64,000 nt of DNA from Turritopsis dohrnii (GCA_027922465.2 BQMF02000037.1:992001-1056000); one strand, 5' to 3'; counted from the first letter of the stretch, positions 28,540-39,965 are shown. Numbers and translations are program-made. Notes: generated by a model from the sequence alone, not told the origin.

Positions 28540-30571
28540 ATATTTTTAATAACGGGACTTTGGGTAAAGTAATACGTATAGCATTGCTCTAACTTGCCCG
28601 AAGGCCAGTGTGTAGTTATTCGATGGCTTCTAATAGGCTGATACGCTGCTTTTAAAGCGCACCGGAGTGGAGTATTGAAATACGACATGGCTGGACTCGC
28701 AGCGGTAGGTATTTATCGATTTAAAGGAACGGAATAGGTGTTATGTATTGTCTTCTTCCTTTATATTTTGGAAATTTAGGAAAAATACGTACTCACACAA
28801 ATTCAAAAAGCCTTGTTGAAAAATAAAAAAGGAGGAAATGAACATTTTGCTGGACTAAGGATAGAAGATTGACGTAGGAGTATGACAGTCCAGGGCACAA
28901 TGCCACATACTGGACGACAGTGACTATCTCTTCCAACAAAATCGTTGAAGTCAAGAATTCGCAAGGTAAGTGGCATTCATTTATGCAAAATACAAAAAGG
29001 GCATGGAAACAACGAAAATCCCTAACTTTTATCTAGACTCGGTAAGTTACGAGGGTCAATGACAGCATGGGTGTAAGAGCTGTATCAATTATCAAATAAG
29101 AAGGTTACTGGGAGCAAACGAATAGTTCGAAACTATAAAGCATCAAATTGATCCTTGGCACTTGGCACATATCAAAGAAGTTGGTCGCTCTTTGTAGAAA
29201 AGAAGGTTTGTGACTGGACTTATTAACTTTAAGCTTAATTTTATGGATTTTTAGCTATTCGCAGTTACGGCTTTTGTTACTGTACATGACGTAACTTAAC
29301 GTAACTTAAACATGATAGTTAGTTATACTTCGCTTCTTTTCATTTCGCGATTATATGTTCGACATCTCTACATGTCAGAGCATTATGACCTGCTATTATT
29401 ACATAAAAGGCTTTTGAAAATAAATGAAGTTATTTTGGTTTTGAGTGCCACGAATTAGAAAATAGGTATCGTACAAGCTCTGAATGATTTCGATCTTTTA
29501 GGTAAGAATTTTGGTAATGAATGATTATTGTTTTGATCCCTGGAACAACAGACGTTCTTAAGAGAAACGCTGGAGCAGGATTAGGGATATTCTCATTTTC
29601 AGACAACTGTTGTCACCACTTCAAGTATTTTCTTTGAGCAAGAAAAGAAAAGGCAGAAGTGAAACTGGTGATTTTGAACCATAACCTGAACCTGGGAAGA
29701 AGTCAAGTAAGTCTCCATGTTGCTAACAGGACTGAGAGAAACTTGTTTGTTTTGTGAAACGAATAATGATGGATTTCATCTAAGGATAACACATATAAAG
29801 GTCGAGAGAAGGCAGTTACAAGCCCAACTTTAAAATATCTTGGAAACGCTATTCAAAACGATTCCTGGCCTAAAAGGTCATGGAAAAAATCGTATCGGTT
29901 CCTGCGCAATATTGCTCTTATGACACATGAGTATGCCATGCATGATATATAAATTCGTCATAGAAGTTTTCTGTTGATGTTTATGTTAGTTGAGGGAATC
30001 GTTAAAAGGAATGGGAACTTCTTAAATTCTATAGGGGAATGCCCGATCACAACATGCACAATGGACAAAGAGTATGGCTAAAGGCTTTGGGTACAAGGTT
30101 GGAAGAGCGGCATTATTTCAGAAATACGTTTTACTTCCCTGAATTGAACTCGAAGGAAACGGTGTGTGTTAAACAATATAATCAAACTTTTACGGTGAAA
30201 ATCTTGTGAAATGTGTTTGGGCTAGTGAGGCTAAAGTTCAGAATTGGCTTCATTTGTTCAATTACTTCTATAAGTGTTTTCACCGTATCAATGTAATGGG
30301 GACGATGTTGTTGGATGAAAGTACTCTATACAAAAGTAGCTACTTTGATAAAGATGGACCGAATTGAACTTTGTTGAATATTTGATGAATTTTTAATATT
30401 TTATGAATCAAGTATTATATTAAAACACATCTTCCAATGATTGCTTCATATTGAGCAGTTTGAATGCAATCATAATCATGGTGAAAGAAAATTTTCGTAG
30501 ATGATACTTATCGCCAGTTTTTTTTTGCTTGAAAAAAAAAAAAGAATTTTGCTGTCAACATCAATCTTATT
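28540..30571. other. Gap with fragmentary open frames, no recognised gene
   Basis: A mini-exon-like ATG context with a donor (ATGGCTGGACTCGCAGCG then GTAGGT, 28688) and an acceptor-led frame (AAATTTAG, then about 28 open codons to 28872) are present, but no protein family is recognisable and the frame closes at once. Frames at 30040-30400 are broken by stops. Possibly a decayed gene. Confidence 0.35.
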
Positions 30572-31810
30572 ATGATGAGGTCAGCAAAAATATATTTTTT
30601 GATAAATTTCGTTTCTTTGTCAATTTTCATCATTGGTCTGTTCAAACTGAACGAGATCTTAGAAGCGTCTTTACGAAGTCGTCGGTGGAAAGTACCGGGT
30701 AGGTTGAAGATAAAGCAACGGACAGGGGATCCGAAAAAGCCGACATCAAAAACGGAACTGGAAGCGCTGATGAAGACATGTAGCTACATAAACACAATGA
30801 GGAGAAAGATATCGAATATTACCGTCATTTCAGCCTCGATTCCAGATAAAATCGAAATCGAAAATCCAGATCCATGGTCATATGTCTTTTATTTGCCTCT
30901 AACGCTTCAAACATGGAGAAAATTGGGTTATCACGTGATTATCATAATTGTTTTTGATTGGACATCGATAGAACCTGAAGCGGAGGTTCTATTTGGTTAC
31001 GTCATACAAATCTTATTGAAAACAAACTTCGTCAGTGTGGTATATGTTGACGTAGCTACTAATTTGAAAGTGAGACTGAGCCAAGTTCTGCGTATGTACG
31101 CAGCTTACTTTATCGAGGAGTTTCCAGATGATACGTTTTTACTGATTTCTGATGCCGATCTATGGCCGCTTCGTAAAGATCGATTCGAGATGAACTCCAC
31201 CTACAGTATTTTGATCACAAATTCAAACTGCTGCAAGTCATTTCATTTTGGTAATAAATCGATTCGACATTTTCCAATGTCGCATGTTGGCATGGCAACG
31301 AAAGACTGGAGGAAGCTATTTCCTATCGATTTACACCAATCAAAGAGCCTTCCAAAAGAATTGGAAAGTTTTCCATGGTTACTGTCCAAAAATTCATGCT
31401 TCAGCTATTACAACCAAAACAGTTTAAAAGATGTTCTTGAAATGTTTGTGAAAACTTTTGGAAGTGATTTTCTTCACAGAGCAAGAGTCGGAAGTAGAGG
31501 CCTGTGGTCTGTGGATCAACAGTTCTTGAGTATGGTGATATCACATTATCGGAAAATCAATAATGACTCAGCAATAAAATTCATTCCAAAATGGAATTGT
31601 AAACGGATCGATCGTTCTGATTGGGAAGAGGGTATTGCCTCGAAAGGTTGCAAGTCCGATGCACACTTACTTCATGGTAATGTCTGGGATGATGAGATCT
31701 GGACTCGTTTGTTAATACTGATGAAGAAGATATATTCACGGATGGAGCTGGAATATTTTGAAGAATATAAACGCAATTTTTCCCGATATTTTCATAACTT
31801 ACATAGGTAA
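30572..31810 (+). CDS. Single-exon type II membrane protein, glycosyltransferase-like (DxD)
   Basis: A 412-aa ATG-initiated frame with no intron. Residues 7-25 form a signal-anchor helix after a short basic N-terminus, followed by a basic stem, the layout of Golgi type II enzymes. At 192-198 the sequence LISDADLWPL carries a DxD (D194, D196) at the end of a beta-strand-like run, as in GT-A fold transferases that bind metal and nucleotide sugar. Cysteines at about 217-218, 272, 353 and 370 could form lumenal disulfides, and N-glycosylation sequons (for example NIT at 82) are present. A conserved-looking block with WSVDQQFLS (about 310-318) and LLHGNVWDDE follows. I cannot assign a donor, acceptor or CAZy family. 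Intronless structure may mean a retroposed origin. Confidence 0.8.
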   Translation: MMRSAKIYFLINFVSLSIFIIGLFKLNEILEASLRSRRWKVPGRLKIKQRTGDPKKPTSKTELEALMKTCSYINTMRRKISNITVISASIPDKIEIENPDPWSYVFYLPLTLQTWRKLGYHVIIIIVFDWTSIEPEAEVLFGYVIQILLKTNFVSVVYVDVATNLKVRLSQVLRMYAAYFIEEFPDDTFLLISDADLWPLRKDRFEMNSTYSILITNSNCCKSFHFGNKSIRHFPMSHVGMATKDWRKLFPIDLHQSKSLPKELESFPWLLSKNSCFSYYNQNSLKDVLEMFVKTFGSDFLHRARVGSRGLWSVDQQFLSMVISHYRKINNDSAIKFIPKWNCKRIDRSDWEEGIASKGCKSDAHLLHGNVWDDEIWTRLLILMKKIYSRMELEYFEEYKRNFSRYFHNLHR

Positions 31811-31942
31811 ATAAAGACTCTCGTTCTTCCCCAGACCCTAACTCACCACTTTATACCCAGGCCTTCTCGGTGAAAGAGGAAGAGCACTGGTTTTTTCATC
31901 ATATCTATAACGCATCCCCTGTTGTTAACGCATCCTACGGTT

Positions 31943-32042
31943 AAAATCACCAAAAAGTTACTGCGATGAAGAGCATTTATATTGAAATTGTTTGTATATT
32001 TCTATAGAATGGACTCCTTCGCAGGGATTTGTCAACAAATTT
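31943..32042. repeat. Hairpin repeat family, copy 3
   Basis: Contains TTACTGCGATGAAGAGCATT and the opposing GGACTCCTTCGCAGGGATTT, flanked by AAAATCACC and CAACAAAT as in the other copies. Confidence 0.75.
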
Positions 32043-33443
32043 GTCCACCGGGTATATGTGAAATGTTGATCATGAGTGGAATAATGTCGATTGCGCAAAC
32101 CAACCAAAACTTAAAGGCCCGGTTCACACTAAACAAACTATCGTTTGGTAAAATAATAACGTTTTATCGTCAATAATATGAATGCAAAGTTTGAAATTTA
32201 ATAATGTTGACGATAATAAGATTTCTTTTGACATATTTCGTGTAAAAGATAATGAGCTATTATGTAGAGAGTTGAGGGTTGCACTATGATGATGTCAGCA
32301 GAAATAGAACAATTCGGATATGGTCTGGGAATGAGCAACTGTGTATTATATTAACAAAGCGCTCAAAGTAAAAAAAATAATTGGCTCCGTCGTGGAGATT
32401 AAATTCTCAAGAAAACTGCTGTTTTTTCTCCACTTTTTAATAGTTCATTATCGTGTCAACTATCGTTCGTAATCGAAAAAATTTTTTCCATCGTACTAAC
32501 ATGTTGAAGTCAACGATAAATCTGGATCGCTCCAACGGTAAATCATCCAGATCGCTCAATTTGAGTATCAGGGGTGAAGATTGGATTCTCTAGAGTTTCG
32601 ACGTCGAAACGCTTTGAATTTCAACCAACATTTCAGACAATTGCGTATAACATGATTGCGTATAACGTGATTGACTTAGAGTCGTTATTAGCTGTTTCTT
32701 TTGTTCTTGTAACTCTTTTCGTGTCAAGCTGTGCTATGGTTATAACGAAAAATACTAGGCCAGACCAGACCCAGGGTCTCTTAGATAGTGGCTATCCGTA
32801 TATCGAAAAGGTAAGAGACCCTGGGTTCGGGGTTGGAAAGCACGTTGTAACGCATGAAATGTGAGTAAAAAGAACTTAAAGACAAGAAGGGAGAAACCAA
32901 AACTTTCTCGATGGCCTATAGGTATAAACCTCTACTTGTTGCTCTGTTCGCGTTTCCATAAATAATATAAATCTTCCTGTCAGCTTTTGTAAAATCGATG
33001 TTTTGATGGTCTTCAAATTGTTACATGAACTGTACGTGCGTGAAGCAAAGTTTGTTGTCGAAAGGTCGTCAAATGGAGGAAGAGGCATCAAAATGCGAGA
33101 CAAGTTTGATTCGGAAACTCTTGGAGTTTTTGTTACCATGGGGATTCACGAACGAGTTTGTACAATCCCACCTGCAGCAAATTTCTTGTGTCTTAATACG
33201 CAGTCATTCTACTTCTGTTCTCTCCGAAGTCGTTATAAACTACCAACACAAATGAAATCTCTATCTCTATCATTATTCGATGACGATTGTCCCTTCTTTG
33301 CTATGTATCAGAAGGAATTGTTCATCATATGAAAGACCTTTCCCTTCGGAAAAAGGTCTTCCAGTGGAAGATTGTGCTCTTGCTTGCAGGTGTGCTTGAG
33401 TTTTTGAAATCGTCTCACTTTTATTCGAATTGTATGTTTTGTA

Positions 33444-34642
33444 CAGTTGAATCTTTCTATAATTCGAACGAAATCAAAGTCACCGTCAATTTTCCTTAAG
33501 AAACTCTTACAGTTTATATTCTACTTTTCGAATCTCTGTACAGTGGAACCTCTATTAATGGTCACTTCCATCTTCCATACATCGGTCACCTCCTGATAAG
33601 TGGCCAGAAAAGAAAGTCCCTGCCAAATTTATTGTCAAACTCTTATAAAAAAACCTCCATACATCGGTCACCTCCAATCAACGGCCAAACGGCCACTTTC
33701 TATTGTCCCAATGTCTAATTTTACCTCTATTAACGGTCAAAAAAATCTTTATGCAAGCAAATGAAAGGAAAAATAAAAAAATTGTTACTTTACTTGTTAC
33801 TTATTTACAAAAATAAAGTCAAGTCAAGCAGCCTTATCTACTGTAGATGTATTGAACAACTTTTGTGAAACATTAGGTGATGCTGACTTAGTAAGTGCTT
33901 TGAATCTTGTCACACTATGACTTGAAGTACTTAGGCTAAATAATGTTGTGTTTATTTTGATCATGAATCATTCTTTATGCCCATCCCATCCTGACCAGCC
34001 TTTTTGATAAAAAAAGTATATTCATATAAAACCTCCATACATCGGTCACCTCTAATGCAACGCCCACTAAGCTGGATCCCCCAAAGTGGCCGCTATTAGA
34101 GGTTCCACTGTAATTCGAAAACCTCTATAATTCGAATAATTTGAACAAATTTTCAGGTCCCCAAAGCTAAATTCTCTCTGTTATTCGAATTTTTGTTATC
34201 CAGAGTGTAAACTGGCCGGCAACAATTTCGAATGTTTTTACTGAATTTCGAATTTTTTCGAATGTTTTGATTTTTGGTTTACGCGTCGCTCTATTTCTCT
34301 GTCTAATTCGATTTTTCAACCTCTTCGTCTGAAAATTCAAATTAGTGAGACTTTCTACTATTCGAACAAAATCTTATCTTCCTTGAGATTCGAATAGACC
34401 TTTCCCGAATTTCTGTTTAAACTCTAAACTGTGACTGAGTTTCATATCTAACCTCGTTTTCATGCGATTCATTGTTCCACTGATTTCATTACTTTACAAC
34501 TTAATAATACTTTCTATTATTTCCAATTCCCATTCCGATAATTAGAAACAGTTTAAATATTAAAGCGAGGTTAGACACGACAATTCGGCCACAACGCGTC
34601 GTTTAAACAGATATTCCAGAAAGGTCTATTAGAGAGAGTCTG
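33444..34642. mobile_element. TA-flanked inverted-repeat element (host of a nested insertion)
   Basis: Begins CAGTTGAATCTTTCTATAAT and ends with the near-complement TATTAGAGAGAGTCTG, with TA at 33442-33443 and 34643-34644. The interior is rich in ATTCGAA words on both strands. Removing the nested 33541-34110 element plus one TA leaves about 627 bp. No transposase frame; a non-autonomous pogo/Tc1-mariner-like element is the best reading. Confidence 0.8.
33541..34110. mobile_element. Nested 570-bp TA-flanked inverted-repeat element
   Basis: Begins CAGTGGAACCTCTATTAATG and ends with the complement ATTAGAGGTTCCACTG, bounded by TA at 33539-33540 and 34111-34112. CCATACATCGGTCACCTCC occurs several times inside. 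It splits the ATTCGAA-rich host element, so it inserted later. Confidence 0.85.
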
Positions 34643-35000
34643 TATAACCAATTTTTATTTTTTCTATCTATCTGCATTTCAGCTTAAAGTTTGTTTTTAA
34701 GATTATTTGTACACATTTATACTAATTTATAATATTACATCATGTATAATATTGTTTTGCTAATCTACGACTATTATCAACGAAATCTCCTTTAACAAAA
34801 ATAAAGGCGTGGTTATTGAGACCAACTTAACGCACCTTTATAATATCATTCACTTCATTCGCAATTGGAACTCAGAAATAATTCTTCGCCTTCTTCTAGT
34901 TCTACACCTTCAGATTTGAATATGTTACATTGTACATACAATGACTGCCCTTCAGAAAACGTTACAGAACAAACATTTCGTTACTAAAATTAACACTAAA

Positions 35001-37593
35001 CTAGAATTCAGATCCTTCCACCAAGTCCGTCTTTCCTCGTTTTTCGATTAACATATGTTCTAATGTGAGTCGTTCGAGTTCGTCTCTTGTCGGTATTAAC
35101 GGCGGCAGGTCGTTTCCTACAAATTCTACGACAGCGTTTCCGACTTGACGGTTTAACAAGCGACCGGAACGTCGAAACGGTAAAGATTCCGAATGTAACC
35201 GATAAACTTTCGTGTAGTTGCTATCTTGGTTTTGATATCTCGGGAGTAGATCTTCAAAAACAGCTGGTACAAGGTCTTTCCTCTGAAATTAAAGAAATTC
35301 AAAATTATTACAGAAAATCTACCAATTTTCCCTTATTGCAGTTGGTGTCATGGTAACAGCCGTTCCGTCACCACCATCCTTAACAGATACTTATTTCAAC
35401 ACAAATCCTGAACCTGAAGAGATTAAGTTTTGTATTTTCTTTTACTTACCGACACATACTTTAAGGGAATCAAAATTAATGATCAAAATATCTTTTTCGC
35501 GGATTTCAATTTCGCGGATGGTAAAGTTTATTATTTTTTGTGGAAATTTAATGCATATTATATACTATTGAGCGCATGTATTATTTCAAAGCAGGATAAA
35601 CATATTAGTAAAACCATTACTCCCCTAGTGTACCATTTTAAAGGAAACGAAGCATATACCCAATACACAAAATTAACGATTTCGTTTCAAGTATAGAAGT
35701 ACGAAGAAATACTGAGGTTTAATTTCGTAATTTCGTGAATTTAATTTCGCGGATTCGTGAATTTAATGTCCAAAAAATCCGCGAAATTTTCTTCCCACGA
35801 AAATTCCTTCCGTCGACTATTCAATGCTTCAATGTGATATGAAATCATTGAATGAATAAATCTCTCTCTCTCTCTCCTGTTACCTCGTGTACCTTGCACA
35901 CGAAAAACAAACGATAATCACAAAAACCATACTTACACTTAGTAGTGTATACACACCAGGTTCATCACCCTTCTTCGCTGTGTCGATTAGCTAAACAAAG
36001 ATGCGAACGATCACTGTGAAACCTTAGTTCGTGATACTTGCCCAAAAGAGGTATTGTAGGAGTGTGGTTTCATAGTTCGATGAACAAATTTATTGAACTA
36101 TCTCCGTGGAGGAGTATATTCTTATAGGAGGGTACATAAACATAAAAAATTGGGACCTGGATGTCTCGAAAGGGTACAGATATATGCGGTACTAATTCTT
36201 TAAACATGCAATCTTTCTTGAAAAGAAGAACATCAAGACACAACTTCCTTTTTTTTATAAATATCTTAATAATCATCACACAAGGCCAAGAATAAGCAAA
36301 ATTTAAGCATGATTTAAGGATCATATACAAGCTCAGGTTGTCAGACAACATGCAACGTGACTGTAGGACAAACAAAGCAATCGAACTCATCTGTGGCCAA
36401 ACCTCTTCGAACACGTGTTTTCGGAACATTACGCAAGACTCAAGTCACGACATGTGAAAATGATTTAACGCCTGTTAGAATTTTGATTAACATTTTTGCA
36501 CGTGGTTCCAGCTATGCAGTTTACCTATGCTATTTTTTTTTTTTTTTTTTTTTCTACATCGAATTCACGTATCTCGAGAATATTTCAAAAAACCAATTTC
36601 CAAAATCGACTACAATATAAAATACCAACTCTCTCTTTGTTTGAAGTATCTAAGTGTTCCAAATTTACCCCCAATAAGCGGTTAAATCTGATCCTGTGTC
36701 CCACCTATGGCGTGACAGAGTTCCGGGGGTCCGGGGTCCCAACCGTTATTTTATATTTTACTGTAGGGCGAAATATATTTTACAACCAGCATTTAAACAT
36801 AATATAGTCGTATTTATGCGAATCTTGTTGAGTCTGTCAATTCAAATTTTCTAACCTTCCTGCTGAAAACCAGCCTCAGGGTGTTTCTTCATGGGACAAC
36901 GCTATTGAAAAAATTGGGAATGAGAGCCATATAAACCTGTTAGGGCGGCTTTGCAAGAAACGGAACAGAGGAATGCTAGAGAAACAGAGCTTGATTGGTT
37001 CTTTCGCAAATTATTCTTTTGTTCTTTTCCGTTCCTGTCCTTCTGTTTGTTCCGAACAAAAAAGGAAGGAAAAATAACCAATCAGATTTTAGTATTAGTT
37101 CTTTCCCGATTCCGTCCGCGGAAAGTTTTCTTTAACTGGAAAGCTGCTTTTAACCACAAACATACGGCCACAATGTGTTGTCAGATTGTGTAGGTTGACA
37201 TGAGAATAATCTACCAAAGCGTATCCCAGAGTGCAAAATCGTCAAGAAGTCACTATATCGAAGAGCGTTAAAAAAGCACTCCTCCACATTGATTTTTCAA
37301 CAAATTGGCCCACTGGGATAGACCATAGGGGGTTAGCGACCTTCTATGTTCATAGGTTACTGCTCCTACCAGGCTGAACGGAACCAGATGATTCCACAAA
37401 TTCTCACAAGATCAAAACTCACATACCAGTTCAGCTAGTCGTGCCAGAGCTTTTCCCTTGCTATAAGTGACCACCACCCTTTCTTTGTGAACAAGCCGAG
37501 TGAGCAACATACGAAACATGCGGCGACGTAACTCTTTCGATTTCATATCCGTTCCAAGAACTTTATCGAAACATCTTTCTTCCAAATCACCGG
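35001..37593 (-). CDS. MRPL17: Mitochondrial ribosomal protein bL17m (MRPL17), start not found
   Basis: Large-subunit mitoribosomal protein. Minus-strand exons: 37427-37593, 35937-35990 and 35001-35282 (stop TAG at 35001-35003); junctions are GT-AG and in frame. The translation has LGTDMKSKELRRRMFRMLL, then TRLVHKERVVVTYSKGKALA, LIDTAKKGDEPG, RKDLVPAVFEDLLPRYQNQD, and VVEFVGNDLPPLIP. These follow human MRPL17 in order (LGP..R.HLLRNLLTGLVRHERIE, KLIDYGKLGD, EKDLIPKLFQVLAPRYKD, MAVIEYKGNCLPPLP). The first exon listed opens with an acceptor (CTTTTATAG) in phase 1, so at least one 5' exon with the initiator lies above 37593 but was not identified. The C-terminal tail is short and basic/acidic, as is usual for the family. 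Confidence 0.9.
35850..35878. repeat. CT microsatellite
   Basis: A short (TC)n tract ending around 35877, inside the second intron of MRPL17. Confidence 0.7.
37222..37320. repeat. Hairpin repeat family, copy 4, with intact outer ends
   Basis: Starts TATCCCAGAGTG and ends CACTGGGATA, showing the outer terminal inverted repeat that the other copies have partly lost. The inner arms are the usual CGAAGAGCGTT/AAGCACTCCTCC. It lies in MRPL17 intronic sequence. Confidence 0.75.
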
Positions 37594-37699
37594 CTATAAA
37601 AGAAGCAAGTCATGCAGGCAAAAAGAAAATAAAATCAACAATTTTAGTTTGCTTTGTTGCCATAGGTAATTGTCCAGCGGTTTTAATTAGGTTCCCAAA

Positions 37700-38025
37700 C
37701 ACAGGGAATTTTAATAACAAACCATAAAACGTTACGTGTTTAATAACAAACCATAAACCGTTACATGTTTTTTTTATAAGCACAACGTTTACAAGCATAC
37801 CCAGCTTCAGTTTTGTAAAAAAAAATAAGCATATACCAACCATATTCACGAGCCTGTGTTGTTCCTGCTAAGTATATCTAAGCTAATGTGGCCTACATTT
37901 TCGAGCATACTGGATTTTATTGTAATAAGCATATCATAAGCATAAATCCAGTCTTTATTTTGTGATATCTTAAGCATAACCGAGCCTCATTTGAAAATTT
38001 ACTATGCTTATAATAAAATACATAT
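37700..38025. mobile_element. TTATAAGCATA-rich element
   Basis: Contains TTTTTTTTATAAGCACAACG near 37770, repeated AATAAGCATA and ATAAGCATAA words, and ACTATGCTTATAATAA near the right edge. Style resembles the TTATAAGCAAC and TTATAAGAACAA families, but the repeated word differs. Ends not precisely defined. It lies upstream of the visible MRPL17 exons. Confidence 0.5.
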
Positions 38026-38035
38026 GAATTACGTC

Positions 38036-38490
38036 GGTATCCAGACAATTCCCCAACGACACTAGCTTAATAGACATTCGCCATCTCGGACACTAGCCCA
38101 ACTGGACAATAATATGAACTAAACAATAATATACACTACTTTCTGATTCTAACAAGACAACCGCAGGGTCGAAAGATTTCGCAATGTTTTTAAGAATAGC
38201 GCCCCTATAAATAACGCCCATTCTAAATACATACTCAAGGGTTCATGGGGTTGCAGAGTGGAATTTATAATAAACCCATTCTGCATAATGCTATGAGTTT
38301 TTATACTTCTGTGTAACCTCCCTATTTTTGAGCCTAAGTTACACTACTGATGTCATTTTATATTTTAAAAAATAATATGAGGAGGGTTACCATAAGGGGT
38401 TAGGGTTATTGGTCGTTGGGTAAATGTCCGGTTGGGTTACTGTCGGGCTAGTGTCTGCGGGGAAGTGTCAGTCAGGGGTTGTCATAACCA
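38036..38490. mobile_element. Diverged inverted-repeat element with GACACTAGCCC words
   Basis: The left part has GACAATTCCCCAACGACACTAGC and GGACACTAGCCCAACTGGACAAT; the right part carries the complementary set (GGTTGGGTTACTGTCGGGCTAG, TGTCTGCGGGGAAGTGTC). The two halves are inverted, diverged copies of a short subterminal repeat. No coding capacity. Confidence 0.5.
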
Positions 38491-38864
38491 CATTACATTT
38501 AGGAACAGCAAGAAATAACAATAAAAATTATTAAAGCAACTTTATTAGCAAAAGAATACCTATATAATAACCTTTTAATGTTTTTTTGTCAAAATCCCCT
38601 GGAGTGTCACATATTGGAAACATTTAATTCGATTGCTTTGCTATACTTATTCATTTTTACATTGGCCAAATACCCTATTGAAATCAGAAAATATTATTGT
38701 ATATATTGTATATATATGATATTTTTACTACTAGGTTATACCTGTATAAACATTCATTAATAATAAAAAATTATTAAAATTTTAAAGAGGTAGCTTAAAA
38801 AGAAATTGCATCAAGAAACAAATTAGATGTTGATAACACAAATAATATATTCCGTAAAAGAATT

Positions 38865-39965
38865 TCACAAAAACAAATTTTTCATGGAATTGTTCATGGC
38901 GAAGTCAGCAGGTTTTTTGCCATTGATATCAGGTAGCGATCTGTGTACATGTTTACAAGCCAATAAAGACATCACTATGTGTATGTGATTTGATGCCACA
39001 GCCAAATGCAGAGGAGTTCTACCATTTATGTCGGCAGTGTTTAATAGGATACCATTGTCAAGTAAAGTAAAGTAGTTGACCACATCCAAATGCCCTTCAC
39101 CACATGCCACATGAAGTGGTGTAGACAAACTTCTTCTAGTTTGGATATTGATATCAAAATTGTGTGTTTCAAGCAAATACTTTATGCTACGGAGTTGACC
39201 GTTTTGTGAGGCTAAATAAATACACGATTGACCAAGTGAGTCAACAGCATTCAAACTGTGACGATGTTCGAGCAACAAGACAGCAATCTCAACAAACCCG
39301 AATCTTAATGCATCCATTAATGGAGTTGTACCACAAGAATCTCTTTGATCTGGTAAATAGTTAGAAACAATAAAGTTTGCAATCTCAGTTTTCCCATGCA
39401 TTGCTGCTGTGTGAAGAGGTGTTCGACCATTTTTGCTTACAGTGTTCCAGCCATCAGGTGCTATAGCTAAAATATATTTTAATACTTCGAGATGTCCTTC
39501 CCTACAAGCCAAATGAAAACAACACCAACCATCTTTATTAACCCTGTTGATATTTGCACCTGCTTTCACCAACAATTTCATAACATCAAGGTGTCCCTGT
39601 GTAGCTGCGTACATAAGTGGCGTCCAATCAGCTCTTTTCAAAACATCAACACTAGCACCATTTTCTATCAAAAGTTCAACACATTTAACACTACCGCTAA
39701 CAGCTGCTTCGTGAAGAGCTCTTTTACCAATTATATTTTTGTGCTCCACATCAGCTCCCAAGTCTAAGAGCATTGTTAATGCTTCAATATTGCTGTAACG
39801 AGCAGCAAGAATTAAGGGAGTATCACCAGATTTCTTATGTACAAAATTAACAATATTATTATCTTTCAACAGCAGCAATTCCAGTTGAATAGTGTCGTTC
39901 ATCAATGTAAACTTCATGACTGGTATTGAAGAATACTTCTGTTTTTCACTTGACCATAAGTTCAT
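38865..39965 (-). CDS. ANKRD16: Ankyrin repeat domain protein 16, intronless
   Basis: A 366-aa single-exon minus-strand gene; the ATG at 39965 is chosen because the upstream in-frame extension has none. About nine ankyrin repeats fill residues 40-350 (for example GDTPLILAARYSNIEALTML and NGRTPLHTAAMHGKTE). Diagnostic ANKRD16 strings are RADWTPLMYAATQGHLDV (human KKADWTPLMMACTRKNLGV), NKDGWCCFHLACREGHLEVL (human NKDGWNSFHIASREG) and RRSLSTPLHVACGEGHLD. In mammals ANKRD16 works with alanyl-tRNA synthetase and captures misactivated serine on its lysines, limiting mistranslation; the same role here is inferred. It ends about 340 bases from the small gene at 40305 on the same strand. Confidence 0.9.
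   Translation of the reverse strand: MNLWSSEKQKYSSIPVMKFTLMNDTIQLELLLLKDNNIVNFVHKKSGDTPLILAARYSNIEALTMLLDLGADVEHKNIIGKRALHEAAVSGSVKCVELLIENGASVDVLKRADWTPLMYAATQGHLDVMKLLVKAGANINRVNKDGWCCFHLACREGHLEVLKYILAIAPDGWNTVSKNGRTPLHTAAMHGKTEIANFIVSNYLPDQRDSCGTTPLMDALRFGFVEIAVLLLEHRHSLNAVDSLGQSCIYLASQNGQLRSIKYLLETHNFDINIQTRRSLSTPLHVACGEGHLDVVNYFTLLDNGILLNTADINGRTPLHLAVASNHIHIVMSLLACKHVHRSLPDINGKKPADFAMNNSMKNLFL

Larger units (their letters stand above)
31811..35000. other. Repeat-rich gap
   Basis: Contains a hairpin-repeat copy (31943-32042), an apparent element end near 32117 (GGCCCGGTTCACACTAAAC, with inverted related words near 32450-32540) and the nested inverted-repeat elements at 33444-34642. The open frames at 32574-33499 have no family or splice support. 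Confidence 0.45.

Noticed and set aside
28688..28872. Mini-exon starting ATGGCTGGACTCGCAGCG with a donor, followed by an acceptor-led frame
   Set aside because: The joined peptide ends after about 34 residues, and I could not match it to any family; kept only as a note in the gap description.
32574..33332. Frames of 70-109 codons on both strands
   Set aside because: No family similarity, no splice context, and they overlap each other on opposite strands in repeat-rich DNA.
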